Under the pieces are notes generated by a model. It saw only the letters and a list, made by a program, of their open reading frames with translations, did not search any database and was not told the origin of the DNA. A DNA stretch of 64,000 nucleotides. It comes from Thalassorhabdus alkalitolerans. Lineage in GTDB: Bacteria; Bacillota; Bacilli; Bacillales; Marinococcaceae. The DNA lies in NCBI RefSeq assembly GCF_042656585.1, contig NZ_JBHSPG010000009.1; one strand, given 5' to 3'. The translations under genes were made by a program, and so were the position numbers. Each line of letters starts with the position of its first letter. Position 1 is the stretch's first letter. Shown piece after piece: positions 35,191-43,927 of the stretch.

Positions 35191-36375
35191 ATGAAAATTC
35201 ATATCGTCCAAAAAGGAGATACGTTGTGGAATCTGGCACAAAAATACGGGGTGGACTTTGAAGAATTAAAGGGAGCGAATTCTCATCTGGCTAACCCTGA
35301 TATGATTATGCCGGGAATGAAAATTAAGGTTCCTTCCAAAAGCGTTCAAATTAAAAAAGAAGAACCTAAAAAGCCGCAAGTAAAGAAAGAATATCAACCT
35401 AAAGAGCAGCCGGTAAAAGAAGTGCCTGTAAAAGAACAACCTGTAAAAGAACAGCCAGTGAAGGAAAAGCCGGTGAAAGAAAAACCAGTGAAGGAAAAGC
35501 CTGTTTATGAAGAGCCTGTAAAGAAAGCCCCAAAGAAAAAAGAAGCTCCAAAGCCGCCAAAACCGCCACAAATTAAAATGCCAGAAATTAAAATGCCAGA
35601 AATGAAACCACAGCAGCCTCATGTGTCACACATTCAGCCTCAGCAGCAGATGAATATCAACTTTTACAAATCACCATACCAGCCACAGGTACAGCCTAAA
35701 CCGAAGCCCCCTGCAAAACCAAAAGCAGAACCTAAGAAAAAAATGCCAGTAAAACCTCCTGTAAAAAAACCTGCACCTAAGAAAGAGCCTTACATGAAAA
35801 AGCCTGAAATAAAGAAACCAGAGATAAAAAAACCTGAAATGAAGAAACCTAAAAAAGTGGCACCTACAGCTCCAGCACCTAAATTGCCAGTCCACCAGCC
35901 AATGCCGAAAGCACCAGAGGTCCATAAGCCAATGAAGCAACCTTATCCGTGCCCACCATCTCCGGTGCATTGGATTCCTGTGACTCCGGTGATGCCAGGG
36001 TGTGCTCCTCTAGGTTATCAGCCTGCACCTCATCCTTATGGTATGGGGATGGGAGCTTACCCGGATTATTTTGGATATGGAGCCCAGCCCATGATGCAGC
36101 CCATGATGCAGCCCATGATGCAGCCCATGATGCAGCCCATGATGCAGCCAATGCAGCCGATGATGCCTATGCACGACCTTGGCCAGGAATTTGATCCGGC
36201 TCAGCAATGGCCAGATCAGCAGTGGCCACAGGCAGGCTTTGAAGATTATTTCACCAATGGCGGTATGATGCAGCCAATGAATGGTGAGTTCCCTCAAAAT
36301 TTTTACAATGGAATGTGGCCCAATGGTCAGATGGAAGCTCCTCAGCCGTATCAGCGAGAGGAAGACGAGGAATAA
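35191..36375 (+). CDS. safA: Spore coat morphogenetic protein SafA
   Basis: The 394-residue protein has an N-terminal LysM domain (residues 1-47, HIVQKGDTLWNLAQKYG) that targets it to spore peptidoglycan, followed by a long low-complexity region. The latter holds PVKE/PVKEKP repeats (about 70-110), KPEIKKP repeats (about 205-225), a Pro/Tyr-rich part and a block of five QPMM units (about 301-320). SafA organises the inner coat. AGGAGGG at 35176-35182 fixes the start at ATG 35191; an ATG at 35187 is out of frame. A coxA-like gene follows, as in B. subtilis. Confidence 0.9.
   Translation: MKIHIVQKGDTLWNLAQKYGVDFEELKGANSHLANPDMIMPGMKIKVPSKSVQIKKEEPKKPQVKKEYQPKEQPVKEVPVKEQPVKEQPVKEKPVKEKPVKEKPVYEEPVKKAPKKKEAPKPPKPPQIKMPEIKMPEMKPQQPHVSHIQPQQQMNINFYKSPYQPQVQPKPKPPAKPKAEPKKKMPVKPPVKKPAPKKEPYMKKPEIKKPEIKKPEMKKPKKVAPTAPAPKLPVHQPMPKAPEVHKPMKQPYPCPPSPVHWIPVTPVMPGCAPLGYQPAPHPYGMGMGAYPDYFGYGAQPMMQPMMQPMMQPMMQPMMQPMQPMMPMHDLGQEFDPAQQWPDQQWPQAGFEDYFTNGGMMQPMNGEFPQNFYNGMWPNGQMEAPQPYQREEDEE
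36091..36150 (+). repeat. Five tandem 12-bp units inside safA
   Basis: ATGATGCAGCCC is repeated five times in frame with one change in the last unit, encoding MMQP repeats; likely length-variable between strains. Confidence 0.95.
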
Positions 36376-36434
36376 AACCCAGTGTATAAAGAACGTTAGG
36401 GAGATTACCACTCTTTCCTCTAACTAACAGTTTA

Positions 36435-36483
36435 TTTTAAGCCTCCTTTACTCACCCTAATCGGTGAAAGGAGGTTTTAAAAT
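36435..36483 (+). promoter_or_regulatory. Hairpin that buries the coxA-like ribosome site
   Basis: TTTTAA plus GCCTCCTTT (36435-36449) pairs with AAAGGAGG plus TTTTAAAA (36468-36482), with one bulge and a G-U. The whole Shine-Dalgarno of the ATG at 36484 lies in the right arm. It could be the safA terminator, a translational gate, or both. Confidence 0.55.
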
Positions 36484-37575
36484 ATGAAAAAATTCGCTTT
36501 AAGTATTACAGCAGCTTCTATAATTGCTGGAGGGCTGGCTGGATGTGGAGCAGATAATCAAAATGCCGACATGGGCGCTCAAGATACAAGAAATTTTGGA
36601 TATGAAGGTTTAGATCAACGTGGTGATACTGGTCAATTTGGCCAGCGTAATAATTATCGTGGTGAAGGTCCCGTTACAGATATGCTGACTGTGGATGACC
36701 GCCGTACAGGTGACAATATCCAGCGTGGAACAGGCTGGGGAGCAGGTATGGGAACTGGTCATCGTATGGGCGCTGGGAATATGGGAACAAGAGGACACCA
36801 GACAGGTACTGGTAATGTAGGTGCAAACCGTGCAGGAGATGGCATGGGAGCAGGAGCTGGATTGGGGCAAGGCAACCGCAGGGGAGCCGGTCAAATGGGA
36901 GGAACTACCGGATTTGCCGGGGGTGACCGTACCTATGGCGGAACAATGACAGGTACTGGCGCTTTTAATGAAAGAAGGCAGATGACCCATGGAATGCAAA
37001 ACCAGCTGGCTCCTCGTACCGGCCGTGTAGGCGGGCCTGGTATGGTTGGTGAAAATGGCACGTTGAATGCTCGCCAGCAGCAGGGTGGAGCAGGTACCGG
37101 GGCAGGAATTACAGGTCAGGGGGCCCAGAAACAGCAAGGGCAAGCTGGCCAGGGAGTTCAGAGAAATCGAGGATTTGGAACTCAACAGCAGCCTCAGGCA
37201 TTAGGAAATTACCATCAAGATTATGATGCACAAACAGCACAGAAGATTTCAAATGCAGTTGAAAAAATGGACACTGTTAACGAATCTCGTGTCATTGTAA
37301 GAGAAGATGATGTATTGATTGGCATCGACACCACTGGTATTAATGATGAACAAAAACAAACGTTAGGCAACCGTATCGAGAGAAAAGTAGAGCAGGCATT
37401 TGACGGACAAAAAAATGTCTATGTCGTGTCTGATGAAGAGCAATATACCAACGTTAGAAACATTGATGAGCAGCTTAGAGGCGGAGCGCCTGTTGAAGAA
37501 GTTGGAGAAACAATAACCGATATGATTCAAGATGTAGCAAACTTTGCTCAACGTCCTTTTGAACGCAGCCGTTAA
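36484..37575 (+). CDS. coxA: CoxA-like YhcN/YlaJ family lipoprotein with large Gly-rich insert
   Basis: The 363-residue lipoprotein has lipobox LAGC (Cys21). Residues 75-235 are Gly/Met/Thr/Arg/Gln rich with many GAGMG, GTGN and GQ units. Residues 245-345 form the YhcN/YlaJ domain (AQKISNAVEKMDTVNESRVIV, then DVLIGIDTTGI and ERKVEQAF). B. subtilis CoxA (YrbB), a spore cortex protein of this family encoded after safA, is much shorter. The position supports the name; the extra Gly-rich segment is the unusual part. It probably sits on a spore membrane. Confidence 0.78.
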   Translation: MKKFALSITAASIIAGGLAGCGADNQNADMGAQDTRNFGYEGLDQRGDTGQFGQRNNYRGEGPVTDMLTVDDRRTGDNIQRGTGWGAGMGTGHRMGAGNMGTRGHQTGTGNVGANRAGDGMGAGAGLGQGNRRGAGQMGGTTGFAGGDRTYGGTMTGTGAFNERRQMTHGMQNQLAPRTGRVGGPGMVGENGTLNARQQQGGAGTGAGITGQGAQKQQGQAGQGVQRNRGFGTQQQPQALGNYHQDYDAQTAQKISNAVEKMDTVNESRVIVREDDVLIGIDTTGINDEQKQTLGNRIERKVEQAFDGQKNVYVVSDEEQYTNVRNIDEQLRGGAPVEEVGETITDMIQDVANFAQRPFERSR

Positions 37576-37583
37576 CTTTGGAA

Positions 37584-37622
37584 GAGGGTCCCAAAAGCCT
37601 AGCTTTTGTCGGGCCCTTTTTT
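37584..37622 (+). terminator. Terminator after the coxA-like gene
   Basis: GAGGGTCCC with an inner AAAAGC/GCTTTT stem pairs with GGGCCCTT, followed by T-run. Confidence 0.8.
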
Positions 37623-37698
37623 AATATGAGAAATATGACAGGCAACAAATTTTTCTGATATTTACTCGCTCATTTTACTCAGGGAGTTCGCTGACCTC

Positions 37699-37707
37699 TG
37701 TTATGAT
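37699..37707 (+). promoter_or_regulatory. Extended -10 upstream of yebC
   Basis: TGT plus TATGAT (37702-37707), 41 bp before the ATG. No good -35. Confidence 0.35.
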
Positions 37708-37747
37708 AGTATAGAATACGGAATGCAAGGAGAGAGGATGAAGCCTA

Positions 37748-38503
37748 ATGGCAGGACATTCTAAATGGAATAATATAAAACGAAGAAAAGAAAGTCAGGA
37801 TACTAAAAGAGCGAAGGTTTTTACCAAAATATCCACTGAAATATTTGCAGCAGTGAGAGAAAGTGGAGATGATCCACAAACGAACCTGAGATTACGGCTG
37901 GCATTAAGCAAAGCCAAAGCTGAGAATATGCCAAACGATAATATTGAACGTACAATTAAGAAAGCTCTAGGTGAAGAGGGAGGAGTTACATACGAAGAAT
38001 TAACTTATGAGGGATATGGCCCGGGAGGGGCTGCTGTTATGGTGAAAGTTCTTACGGACAATAAGAACCGTTCTGCCGCTAATGTGCGACTTGCTTTTAA
38101 CAAAAACGGCGGGAACCTAGGTGAAAATGGGTGTGTATCCTTCTTGTTTCAACGAAAAGGGGTTCTTGCCATAGATAAGGAATCGGCAGGGGGAGAGGAA
38201 GAGGATTTAATGCTGGATGCCATAGAAGCAGGGGCTGCAGAGGTTGAAGTGTTGGGAGAATCATACGAATTATTGACAGATCCGGAGGATTTTGAGAGCG
38301 TGAAAAATGCCCTTGAAAAATCTGAATACACCTTTAAAACAGCGGAAGTTACGATGGTTCCTACAACCATGTCCGAGCTTGGGGACAACGATGCTGAGAA
38401 AATGATTAAGCTTATTGATGCCCTCGAAGATAACGATGATGTACAAAGTGTGTACCATAATTTTCAAATAGATCAAAAGCAGCTTGATCGGCTGGAGGTT
38501 TAA
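37748..38503 (+). CDS. yebC: YebC/PmpR-family protein (YrbC)
   Basis: The 251-residue protein opens with the hallmark MAGHSKWNNIKRRKESQDTK and has TYEGYGPGG and NKNGGNLGENGCVSFLFQ in the middle, length and motifs typical of the family. YebC proteins were long called transcription regulators; recent work links several to relief of ribosome stalling on difficult sequences. It lies upstream of bofC and ruvAB as in many bacteria. Confidence 0.95.
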   Translation: MAGHSKWNNIKRRKESQDTKRAKVFTKISTEIFAAVRESGDDPQTNLRLRLALSKAKAENMPNDNIERTIKKALGEEGGVTYEELTYEGYGPGGAAVMVKVLTDNKNRSAANVRLAFNKNGGNLGENGCVSFLFQRKGVLAIDKESAGGEEEDLMLDAIEAGAAEVEVLGESYELLTDPEDFESVKNALEKSEYTFKTAEVTMVPTTMSELGDNDAEKMIKLIDALEDNDDVQSVYHNFQIDQKQLDRLEV

Positions 38504-38512
38504 ACTCCTGCA

Positions 38513-38561
38513 TAAAAGCTTCCATTATTGGTGACACTATACCAAAATGGAAGCTTTTTTT
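38513..38561 (+). terminator. yebC terminator
   Basis: AAAAGCTTCCAT pairs with ATGGAAGCTTTT and is followed by T; it overlaps the in-frame ATG at 38528, which argues for the later bofC start. Confidence 0.88.
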
Positions 38562-38575
38562 TGGCGGTGAAAAGT

Positions 38576-39172
38576 ATGAGTAAAAAAGAAGTAAGCGTAA
38601 AGAAATCAGCTATTTTCTTGATGACAGCTTTATTAACCTTATTGTTTGTTATTTCTTATGCCTCTACAGCTCTACTTGGTTCTGAAGAAAATACAAGTGG
38701 AGAAAGCAGGATCAATCAAGAGGAAAGTCTGGAATTAGAAAAAAGTGTTGAAACAGTCAAAGGGCCTAAAACGGTAAAAGTAGTGCTTGAAAGACGTTAT
38801 TTAGATGGGCAGATAAGTGAAGAGACGATTGAGGAGACCATTTGGGCACAAGAAGATTTTTGGGCTCATTATTCTGGATGGTCGTTAAAGGATCAAAATA
38901 ATGAAAGAATTGTTTTTACACAAGATATTGAAGATATTTCTCCCCTGTTAAAATGGAGCGGCTATTTTGGCTTAGATGAAAACGGTGTTCTTACTATATT
39001 TAAAGGAAGACCAGAGGGAAATGAAGTCATTCAGTCTTTTTACCAAATTGATACAGAGAGATTGGAAAGTCATTACCTTGAGCAGTTAGGGGAAGGAATT
39101 CCTGTAAAAACCAAAGAAACATACGAAAGTGTCCTAAAAGTCCTTGAAGAAGCCAAAGCAGAACAAATGTGA
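38576..39172 (+). CDS. bofC: Intercompartmental checkpoint protein BofC
   Basis: The 198-residue protein has an N-terminal membrane or signal segment (about 11-33) and a BofC domain (VVLERRYLDGQISEE, HYSGWSL, YFGLDENGVLTIFKGRP). BofC is a forespore protein acting in the intermembrane space to restrain SpoIVB signalling to pro-sigma-K. ATG 38576 is preferred because GGCGGTGAAA lies upstream and earlier ATGs fall in the yebC terminator. Position before ruvA matches B. subtilis. Confidence 0.88.
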   Translation: MSKKEVSVKKSAIFLMTALLTLLFVISYASTALLGSEENTSGESRINQEESLELEKSVETVKGPKTVKVVLERRYLDGQISEETIEETIWAQEDFWAHYSGWSLKDQNNERIVFTQDIEDISPLLKWSGYFGLDENGVLTIFKGRPEGNEVIQSFYQIDTERLESHYLEQLGEGIPVKTKETYESVLKVLEEAKAEQM

Positions 39173-39331
39173 ATGAGCTTGGATAAAGGTCTGGTATTAA
39201 ATAAGGGGTTTCCCGTTGATGAGAGCCACTTCTTTGTATATTTCAAGGTCCCAAAAACTCGCTTATCGTGCAAGAAAGGCCTATTACTAAATAGCAGGCT
39301 GTTGGAAAGAATACCCACCAGCTCTTGCCCC

Positions 39332-39355
39332 AGCAGCCGGAAGGCTGCTTTTTTT
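39332..39355 (+). terminator. Terminator downstream of bofC
   Basis: A 7-bp GC-rich stem with GGAA loop followed by seven T, about 160 bp after the bofC stop. Confidence 0.85.
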
Positions 39356-39451
39356 CATGAGTTCAGTCAAAATGAAAGCCTTCGAATAGGGGAAAATCAT
39401 TGACTTGGAAAAGATTCGACAAAAGAGTTATTTTCCACCTTGGCATATATT

Positions 39452-39460
39452 TGCTATGAT
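39452..39460 (+). promoter_or_regulatory. Extended -10 promoter of ruvA
   Basis: TGC plus TATGAT, with TTTCCA 17 bp upstream as a weak -35. Confidence 0.5.
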
Positions 39461-39514
39461 AAAGGAAATGCACGTTCGCATTTATAATTGAATGCCATGG
39501 GGAGAGAAGCAACA

Positions 39515-40114
39515 GTGATTGAGTTTGTCAGAGGAAAGATCGTTTATATAGAGACTGAATTTATTACGATGGATGTTCAAGGAATCGGATACCTTGTTTA
39601 TTGTGCTAATCCCTTCATTTATCAAAGGGATGAAGGAAAAGAAGTAACCGTTTATACATACCAGCATGTCAGAGAAGACGCAATTCGCTTATACGGCTTT
39701 TCGGCTCGTCAGGAAAGAGAGCTTTTTCAGCAGCTTCTACAGGTTTCCGGAATTGGGCCAAAAGGTGCGTTGGCCATTTTAGCATCTGGACGACCGGATC
39801 AAGTAGTTGAAGCCATCGAACAGGAAAATGAAAAATTTCTAGTTAAATTTCCTGGTGTCGGCAAAAAGACAGCCAGACAGATGATCTTAGACCTGAAAGG
39901 AAAGCTGGGATATGTAGAAGCCGAAGGCTTGTTTGCAGAAGCATCCCACAAGGAATCCACAGCTTCAATGTCATCCCTTGAGGAGGCACTGGAGGCTTTA
40001 AGGGCCTTAGGTTATGGTGAAAAGGAAATCAGCAAAGTCACTCCGAAACTCAAACAAGAAGAGCTTTCTGCTGACCAATATGTGAAAAAAGCTCTTCAGC
40101 TCATGTTAAATTAA
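39515..40114 (+). CDS. ruvA: Holliday junction protein RuvA
   Basis: The 199-residue protein starts MIEFVRGKI at GTG 39515, 8 bases after GGGGAGAG. The OB-fold domain is followed by helix-hairpin-helix repeats (LLQVSGIGPKGALAIL, KFPGVGKKTARQMIL) and a C-terminal RuvB-binding helix bundle (ALRALGYGEKEI). Tetramers bind Holliday junctions and load RuvB. The longer in-frame ATG at 39488 has no ribosome site. Confidence 0.96.
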   Translation: MIEFVRGKIVYIETEFITMDVQGIGYLVYCANPFIYQRDEGKEVTVYTYQHVREDAIRLYGFSARQERELFQQLLQVSGIGPKGALAILASGRPDQVVEAIEQENEKFLVKFPGVGKKTARQMILDLKGKLGYVEAEGLFAEASHKESTASMSSLEEALEALRALGYGEKEISKVTPKLKQEELSADQYVKKALQLMLN

Positions 40115-40133
40115 TGAAAAGAGGGTGGTAAGT

Positions 40134-41138
40134 ATGGACGAGAGAATTATCTCACAAGAAGCCCAGGCTGAAGAAGAATCCTTTGATCAAGGGATACGCC
40201 CTCTTGATTTTGACCAATACATTGGGCAGACAAAGGTAAAAGAAAACCTGAAGATCTTTATTGAAGCAGCCAGGATGAGAGAGGAATGCCTGGACCATGT
40301 CCTGCTTTATGGTCCCCCCGGACTTGGTAAAACAACGCTTGCGATGATCATAGCTAATGAAATGCAAGTCAATATAAGGACGACTTCTGGCCCTGCCATT
40401 GAAAGGCCTGGCGATCTAGCAGCAGTTCTGACTGCTTTAGAGCCTGGGGATGTATTATTTATTGATGAAATTCACAGACTGCCAAGGTCGGTCGAAGAAG
40501 TCCTTTATCCGGCTATGGAGGATTTTTGTATTGATATAGTCATTGGAAAGGATTCAACCGCCCGATCCGTCCGATTGGATCTTCCTCCTTTTACCCTGGT
40601 AGGAGCTACTACGAGGGCGGGGATGCTGTCTGCTCCGTTAAGGGACAGGTTTGGCGTCCTCTCAAGACTGGAATACTATAAAGAAGAAGAACTTGCTGAT
40701 ATTGTGAGTCGGACAGGGGACCTGCTTATGGTAGAGATGGAGGAAGAGGCAGCCGGGGAAATGGCCCGCCGATCCAGAGGAACCCCGAGAATAGCAAACC
40801 GTTTGTTAAAAAGGGTCAGAGATTTTGCCCAGGTACAGGGAAACGGGATTATTACAACAGAGCTTGCCGTGGATGCGCTTGAAAGGCTCCAGGTAGATAA
40901 GCTGGGGTTAGATCATATCGATCACAAGCTTTTATTAAATATTATTGAAAAGTTCCGCGGCGGTCCGGTTGGGCTTGAAACCATTGCTGCTACGATAGGC
41001 GAAGAGTCTCACACCATTGAGGACGTATATGAGCCCTATCTGCTGCAAATCGGCTTTTTGCAAAGAACCCCGAGAGGAAGAGTTGTAACCCACCTTGTTT
41101 ACGAGCATTTCAATATGGAGGTGCCAAAAAATGGCTGA
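40134..41138 (+). CDS. ruvB: Holliday junction helicase RuvB
   Basis: The 334-residue AAA+ motor has Walker A GPPGLGKTT, Walker B LFIDEIHRL, sensor 1 GATTRAGML, the arginine finger region PLRDRFG and a C-terminal winged helix (GFLQRTPRGRVVTHL). It drives branch migration with RuvA. GAGGGTGG is spaced for ATG 40134. ruvC is absent, as is normal in bacilli, where RecU resolves junctions. The stop overlaps the next gene. Confidence 0.97.
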   Translation: MDERIISQEAQAEEESFDQGIRPLDFDQYIGQTKVKENLKIFIEAARMREECLDHVLLYGPPGLGKTTLAMIIANEMQVNIRTTSGPAIERPGDLAAVLTALEPGDVLFIDEIHRLPRSVEEVLYPAMEDFCIDIVIGKDSTARSVRLDLPPFTLVGATTRAGMLSAPLRDRFGVLSRLEYYKEEELADIVSRTGDLLMVEMEEEAAGEMARRSRGTPRIANRLLKRVRDFAQVQGNGIITTELAVDALERLQVDKLGLDHIDHKLLLNIIEKFRGGPVGLETIAATIGEESHTIEDVYEPYLLQIGFLQRTPRGRVVTHLVYEHFNMEVPKNG

Positions 41139-41349
41139 TTTTCCCAAAATAATTATCGGAATAGGAATAGCATTAATTATCTTTGGGCTGATTTGGCAAG
41201 TAGGAGGAAAATTCATATCTCTTGGCAAGCTGCCAGGGGATATTCTTTTTAAAAGAGGAAATACAACGATTTATTTTCCGATTGTTACTTCAATCATTAT
41301 CAGTGTAGTATTGTCGATTATCCTTTTTATTATTGGACGATTTAGGTAA
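41131..41349 (+). CDS. DUF2905 two-span membrane protein
   Basis: The 72-residue protein has membrane spans at about 6-24 and 50-68, separated by GGKFISLGKLPGDILFKRGNTTIYFP, the conserved core of DUF2905. GGAGGTG lies 9 bases before ATG 41131, inside the end of ruvB (8-bp overlap), so it is coupled to ruvAB. Function unknown. Confidence 0.85.
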   Translation: MADFPKIIIGIGIALIIFGLIWQVGGKFISLGKLPGDILFKRGNTTIYFPIVTSIIISVVLSIILFIIGRFR

Positions 41350-41427
41350 AGCTTGTCACAGATGCCTGTTTTTTGTATGATGAGAAAGATTGTTTACGCA
41401 GCGCCAGAAAGAAAAGAGGTAGACGTA

Positions 41428-42486
41428 ATGAACGTCAATGATTTTGATTTTACTTTGCCAGAGGAATTGATCGCTCAAACTCCTCTGAAAAAAAGAGATG
41501 CTTCCAGATTAATGATCGTAAACCCTGCTGATGGAAATATAGAGCACAGACATTTTCCGGACATTTTAGATTACATGAAAGAAGGAGACACCCTTGTCTT
41601 AAATGACACGAGGGTGCTTCCAGCTCGTCTTCTCGGCCAAAAGGAAACCGGTGGTCAGGCAGAAGTCCTGTTACTCAAACAAGTAAAAGGCGATGAATGG
41701 GAAACGCTGGTAAAGCCTGCAAAGAGGGTCAAACCAGGTACAGTGATTGAATTTGGAGACGGCCGATTAAAAGCTGTTTGCACTGATGTGTTAGAACATG
41801 GAGGTCGTGTGCTTGATTTTCAATATGAAGGTGTTTTCCTTGAGGTCCTTGAATCCTTAGGTGAAATGCCGCTTCCTCCTTATATTAAAGAGAAGCTGGA
41901 TGATCGTGAACGCTATCAGACCGTTTACGCGGAACAAGATGGGTCGGCAGCTGCTCCAACAGCAGGCCTTCACTTTACTAATGAGCTTCTGGACGCGACA
42001 AGAGTCAGAGGTATTCACGTGACAACCATTACGCTTCACGTAGGATTAGGTACCTTCCGCCCTGTTGCTGTAGATGAAATTAGTGAACATGTCATGCACT
42101 CTGAATTTTATCAAATGAGTCAAGGAACGGCAGATTTATTAAATAAAACAAAAGAGCAGGGCGGCAATATTATTGCAGTAGGGACAACTTCTGCACGGAC
42201 ACTGGAAACAATAGCTGGCAGAAATAATGGGTCTTTTCGTGAAGAATCAGGCTGGACAGATATTTTTATTTATCCAGGTTATCAGTTTAAAGGTATTGAT
42301 TCTCTCCTTACAAATTTTCACTTGCCAAAGTCCACGTTAGTCATGCTCGTGAGTGCGCTCGCTGGAAGAGAAACTATTCTAAAGGCTTATAACGAAGCGG
42401 TGAGGGAGAAATACCGTTTTTTCAGTTTTGGAGACGCAATGTTTATTACCCACAGGGAGGATTCAAATGACAGCAGTAACATATGA
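41428..42486 (+). CDS. queA: S-adenosylmethionine:tRNA ribosyltransferase-isomerase QueA
   Basis: The 352-residue enzyme transfers and rearranges the ribosyl moiety of SAM onto preQ1 in tRNA to give epoxyqueuosine. Family motifs include FDFTLPEELIAQTPL, LNDTRVLPARLLG, PTAGLHFT and NFHLPKSTLVMLVSA. AGAGGTAG precedes ATG 41428. It overlaps tgt by 20 bp, so the two queuosine steps are coupled. Confidence 0.97.
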   Translation: MNVNDFDFTLPEELIAQTPLKKRDASRLMIVNPADGNIEHRHFPDILDYMKEGDTLVLNDTRVLPARLLGQKETGGQAEVLLLKQVKGDEWETLVKPAKRVKPGTVIEFGDGRLKAVCTDVLEHGGRVLDFQYEGVFLEVLESLGEMPLPPYIKEKLDDRERYQTVYAEQDGSAAAPTAGLHFTNELLDATRVRGIHVTTITLHVGLGTFRPVAVDEISEHVMHSEFYQMSQGTADLLNKTKEQGGNIIAVGTTSARTLETIAGRNNGSFREESGWTDIFIYPGYQFKGIDSLLTNFHLPKSTLVMLVSALAGRETILKAYNEAVREKYRFFSFGDAMFITHREDSNDSSNI

Positions 42487-43606
42487 ATTGATTAAGACAT
42501 GTAAGCAATCCGGGGCGCGCTTAGGCCGCATCCATACCCCTCATGGATCGATAGAGACTCCGATTTTTATGCCCGTAGGCACCCTTGCTACAGTAAAGAC
42601 ATTGAGCCCTGAAGAACTAGAAGAAATGGGTTCTCAGATTATTTTAAGCAATACCTATCACCTCTGGCTCAGACCTGGGGAAGATATTATTGAAGAAGCA
42701 GGCGGCCTTCACAGCTTTATGAACTGGAAAAAGCCTATTCTCACAGATTCTGGAGGGTTTCAAGTATTCAGTTTGAGTGATCTGCGAGATATAAAGGAAG
42801 AAGGAGTGCATTTCCGTAATCATATTAGCGGTGAAAAACTCTTTCTTTCCCCTGAAAAGGCCATGCAGATTCAAAACTCTCTCGGCTCAGATATTATGAT
42901 GGCGTTTGATGAGTGTCCTCCTTATCCAGCAGAGAGAGACTATATGAAGAAATCAGTAGAGCGGACAAGCAGATGGGCAGAGCGTTGTCTGGAGGCTCAT
43001 AAAAATACTGAAAAACAAGCTGTATTTGGGATTGTACAGGGAGGAGAATATGAAGATCTGAGGAAACAATCAGCAGAAGACTTGATTTCTCTTGACTTTC
43101 CCGGGTATGCTGTAGGTGGATTATCGGTAGGAGAGCCGAAAGATGTAATGAATAAGGTGCTTGAATTCACCACACCCCTGCTGCCTGAAGAGAAACCTCG
43201 TTACTTAATGGGGGTAGGTTCAGCTGATTCATTGATCGACGGAGTTATCAGAGGCATTGACATGTTTGATTGTGTCCTGCCTACTCGTGTTGCGCGCAAC
43301 GGGACCTGTATGACAAGTACTGGAAGAGTTGTGGTCAGGAATGCTAAGTATGCCAGAGACTTTGGGCCATTAGATGAAAATTGCAGCTGTCATGTTTGCA
43401 GAAATTACTCTCGGGCTTACATTCGTCATTTAGTCAAATGCAATGAAACATTCGGGTTTCGGTTAACCTCTTACCACAACCTTTATTTCTTGTTAGAATT
43501 AATGGAGCAGGTTCGACAAGCGATTCGAGAAGACCGTCTGCTGGACTTCCGTGACGAGGTCTTTGAGAAATATGGGTTTAATAAGCCCGGTGCCAAGAAC
43601 TTCTAA
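42467..43606 (+). CDS. tgt: tRNA-guanine transglycosylase
   Basis: The 379-residue enzyme swaps guanine 34 of GUN-anticodon tRNAs (His, Asp, Asn, Tyr) for preQ1. Motifs: HTPHGSIETPIFMPVGT, LTDSGGFQVFSL, FDCVLPTR, and the zinc site CSCHVC followed by the last ligand in RHLVKCNE. CAGGGAGG precedes ATG 42467 inside queA. Three of its tRNA substrates are charged by, or related to, hisS-aspS at the other end of this block. Confidence 0.97.
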   Translation: MTAVTYELIKTCKQSGARLGRIHTPHGSIETPIFMPVGTLATVKTLSPEELEEMGSQIILSNTYHLWLRPGEDIIEEAGGLHSFMNWKKPILTDSGGFQVFSLSDLRDIKEEGVHFRNHISGEKLFLSPEKAMQIQNSLGSDIMMAFDECPPYPAERDYMKKSVERTSRWAERCLEAHKNTEKQAVFGIVQGGEYEDLRKQSAEDLISLDFPGYAVGGLSVGEPKDVMNKVLEFTTPLLPEEKPRYLMGVGSADSLIDGVIRGIDMFDCVLPTRVARNGTCMTSTGRVVVRNAKYARDFGPLDENCSCHVCRNYSRAYIRHLVKCNETFGFRLTSYHNLYFLLELMEQVRQAIREDRLLDFRDEVFEKYGFNKPGAKNF

Positions 43607-43646
43607 CAATTCACTCAATTAGGTTAAGAAGGGAGGGACTTCATTC

Positions 43647-43901
43647 ATGGAAGCTATAATTATGCTGATCCTGATGTTTGCTATTTTTTACTTCCTGCTG
43701 ATTCGTCCTCAGCAAAAACGTCAAAAGCAAGTGCGTGAGATGCACGATAACTTGCAAAAAGGCGACAAGGTTGTCACAATTGGCGGACTGCACGGAACGA
43801 TCGATGCGTTAGATGAAAATACGATTATCGTTCTTGTAAACGATAACCGTAAGCTGACTTTTGACCGCAGTGCAGTAAGAGAAGTTGTCAATGAAGATTA
43901 A
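43647..43901 (+). CDS. yajC: Sec accessory protein YajC
   Basis: The 84-residue protein has one N-terminal membrane span (about 2-21) then RPQQKRQKQVREMHDNLQKGDKVV-type sequence and a small beta domain. YajC associates with SecDF-YidC. The gene follows tgt, as in most bacteria, with secD and secF 5.6 kb downstream. AAGGGAGGGA precedes the ATG. Confidence 0.94.
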   Translation: MEAIIMLILMFAIFYFLLIRPQQKRQKQVREMHDNLQKGDKVVTIGGLHGTIDALDENTIIVLVNDNRKLTFDRSAVREVVNED

Positions 43902-43927
43902 TTAAGTCTTCATGACTTCTACATACA

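Larger units (their letters stand above)
39173..39514 (+). other. 342-bp region between bofC and ruvA
   Basis: It holds a terminator (AGCAGCC-GGAA-GGCTGCT plus a T-run, 39332-39353) and an extended -10 promoter for ruvA (TGC plus TATGAT, 39452-39460). In-frame ORFs here lack ribosome sites and I do not call them. Confidence 0.6.

Noticed and set aside
36091..36150. Tandem repeats that might suggest a CRISPR array
   Set aside because: Units are adjacent 12-mers without spacers and lie in frame inside safA.
36010..36411. Minus-strand ORF with HHGLHHGL repeats under safA
   Set aside because: Shadow of the in-frame 12-bp repeats of safA.
36610..37185. 191-codon minus-strand ORF within the coxA-like gene
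   Set aside because: Ser/Thr/Cys-rich product is the mirror of the Gly-rich repeats; no ribosome site and no family resemblance.
39173..39403. ORF of 76 codons after bofC
   Set aside because: No ribosome site, and it contains a terminator hairpin.
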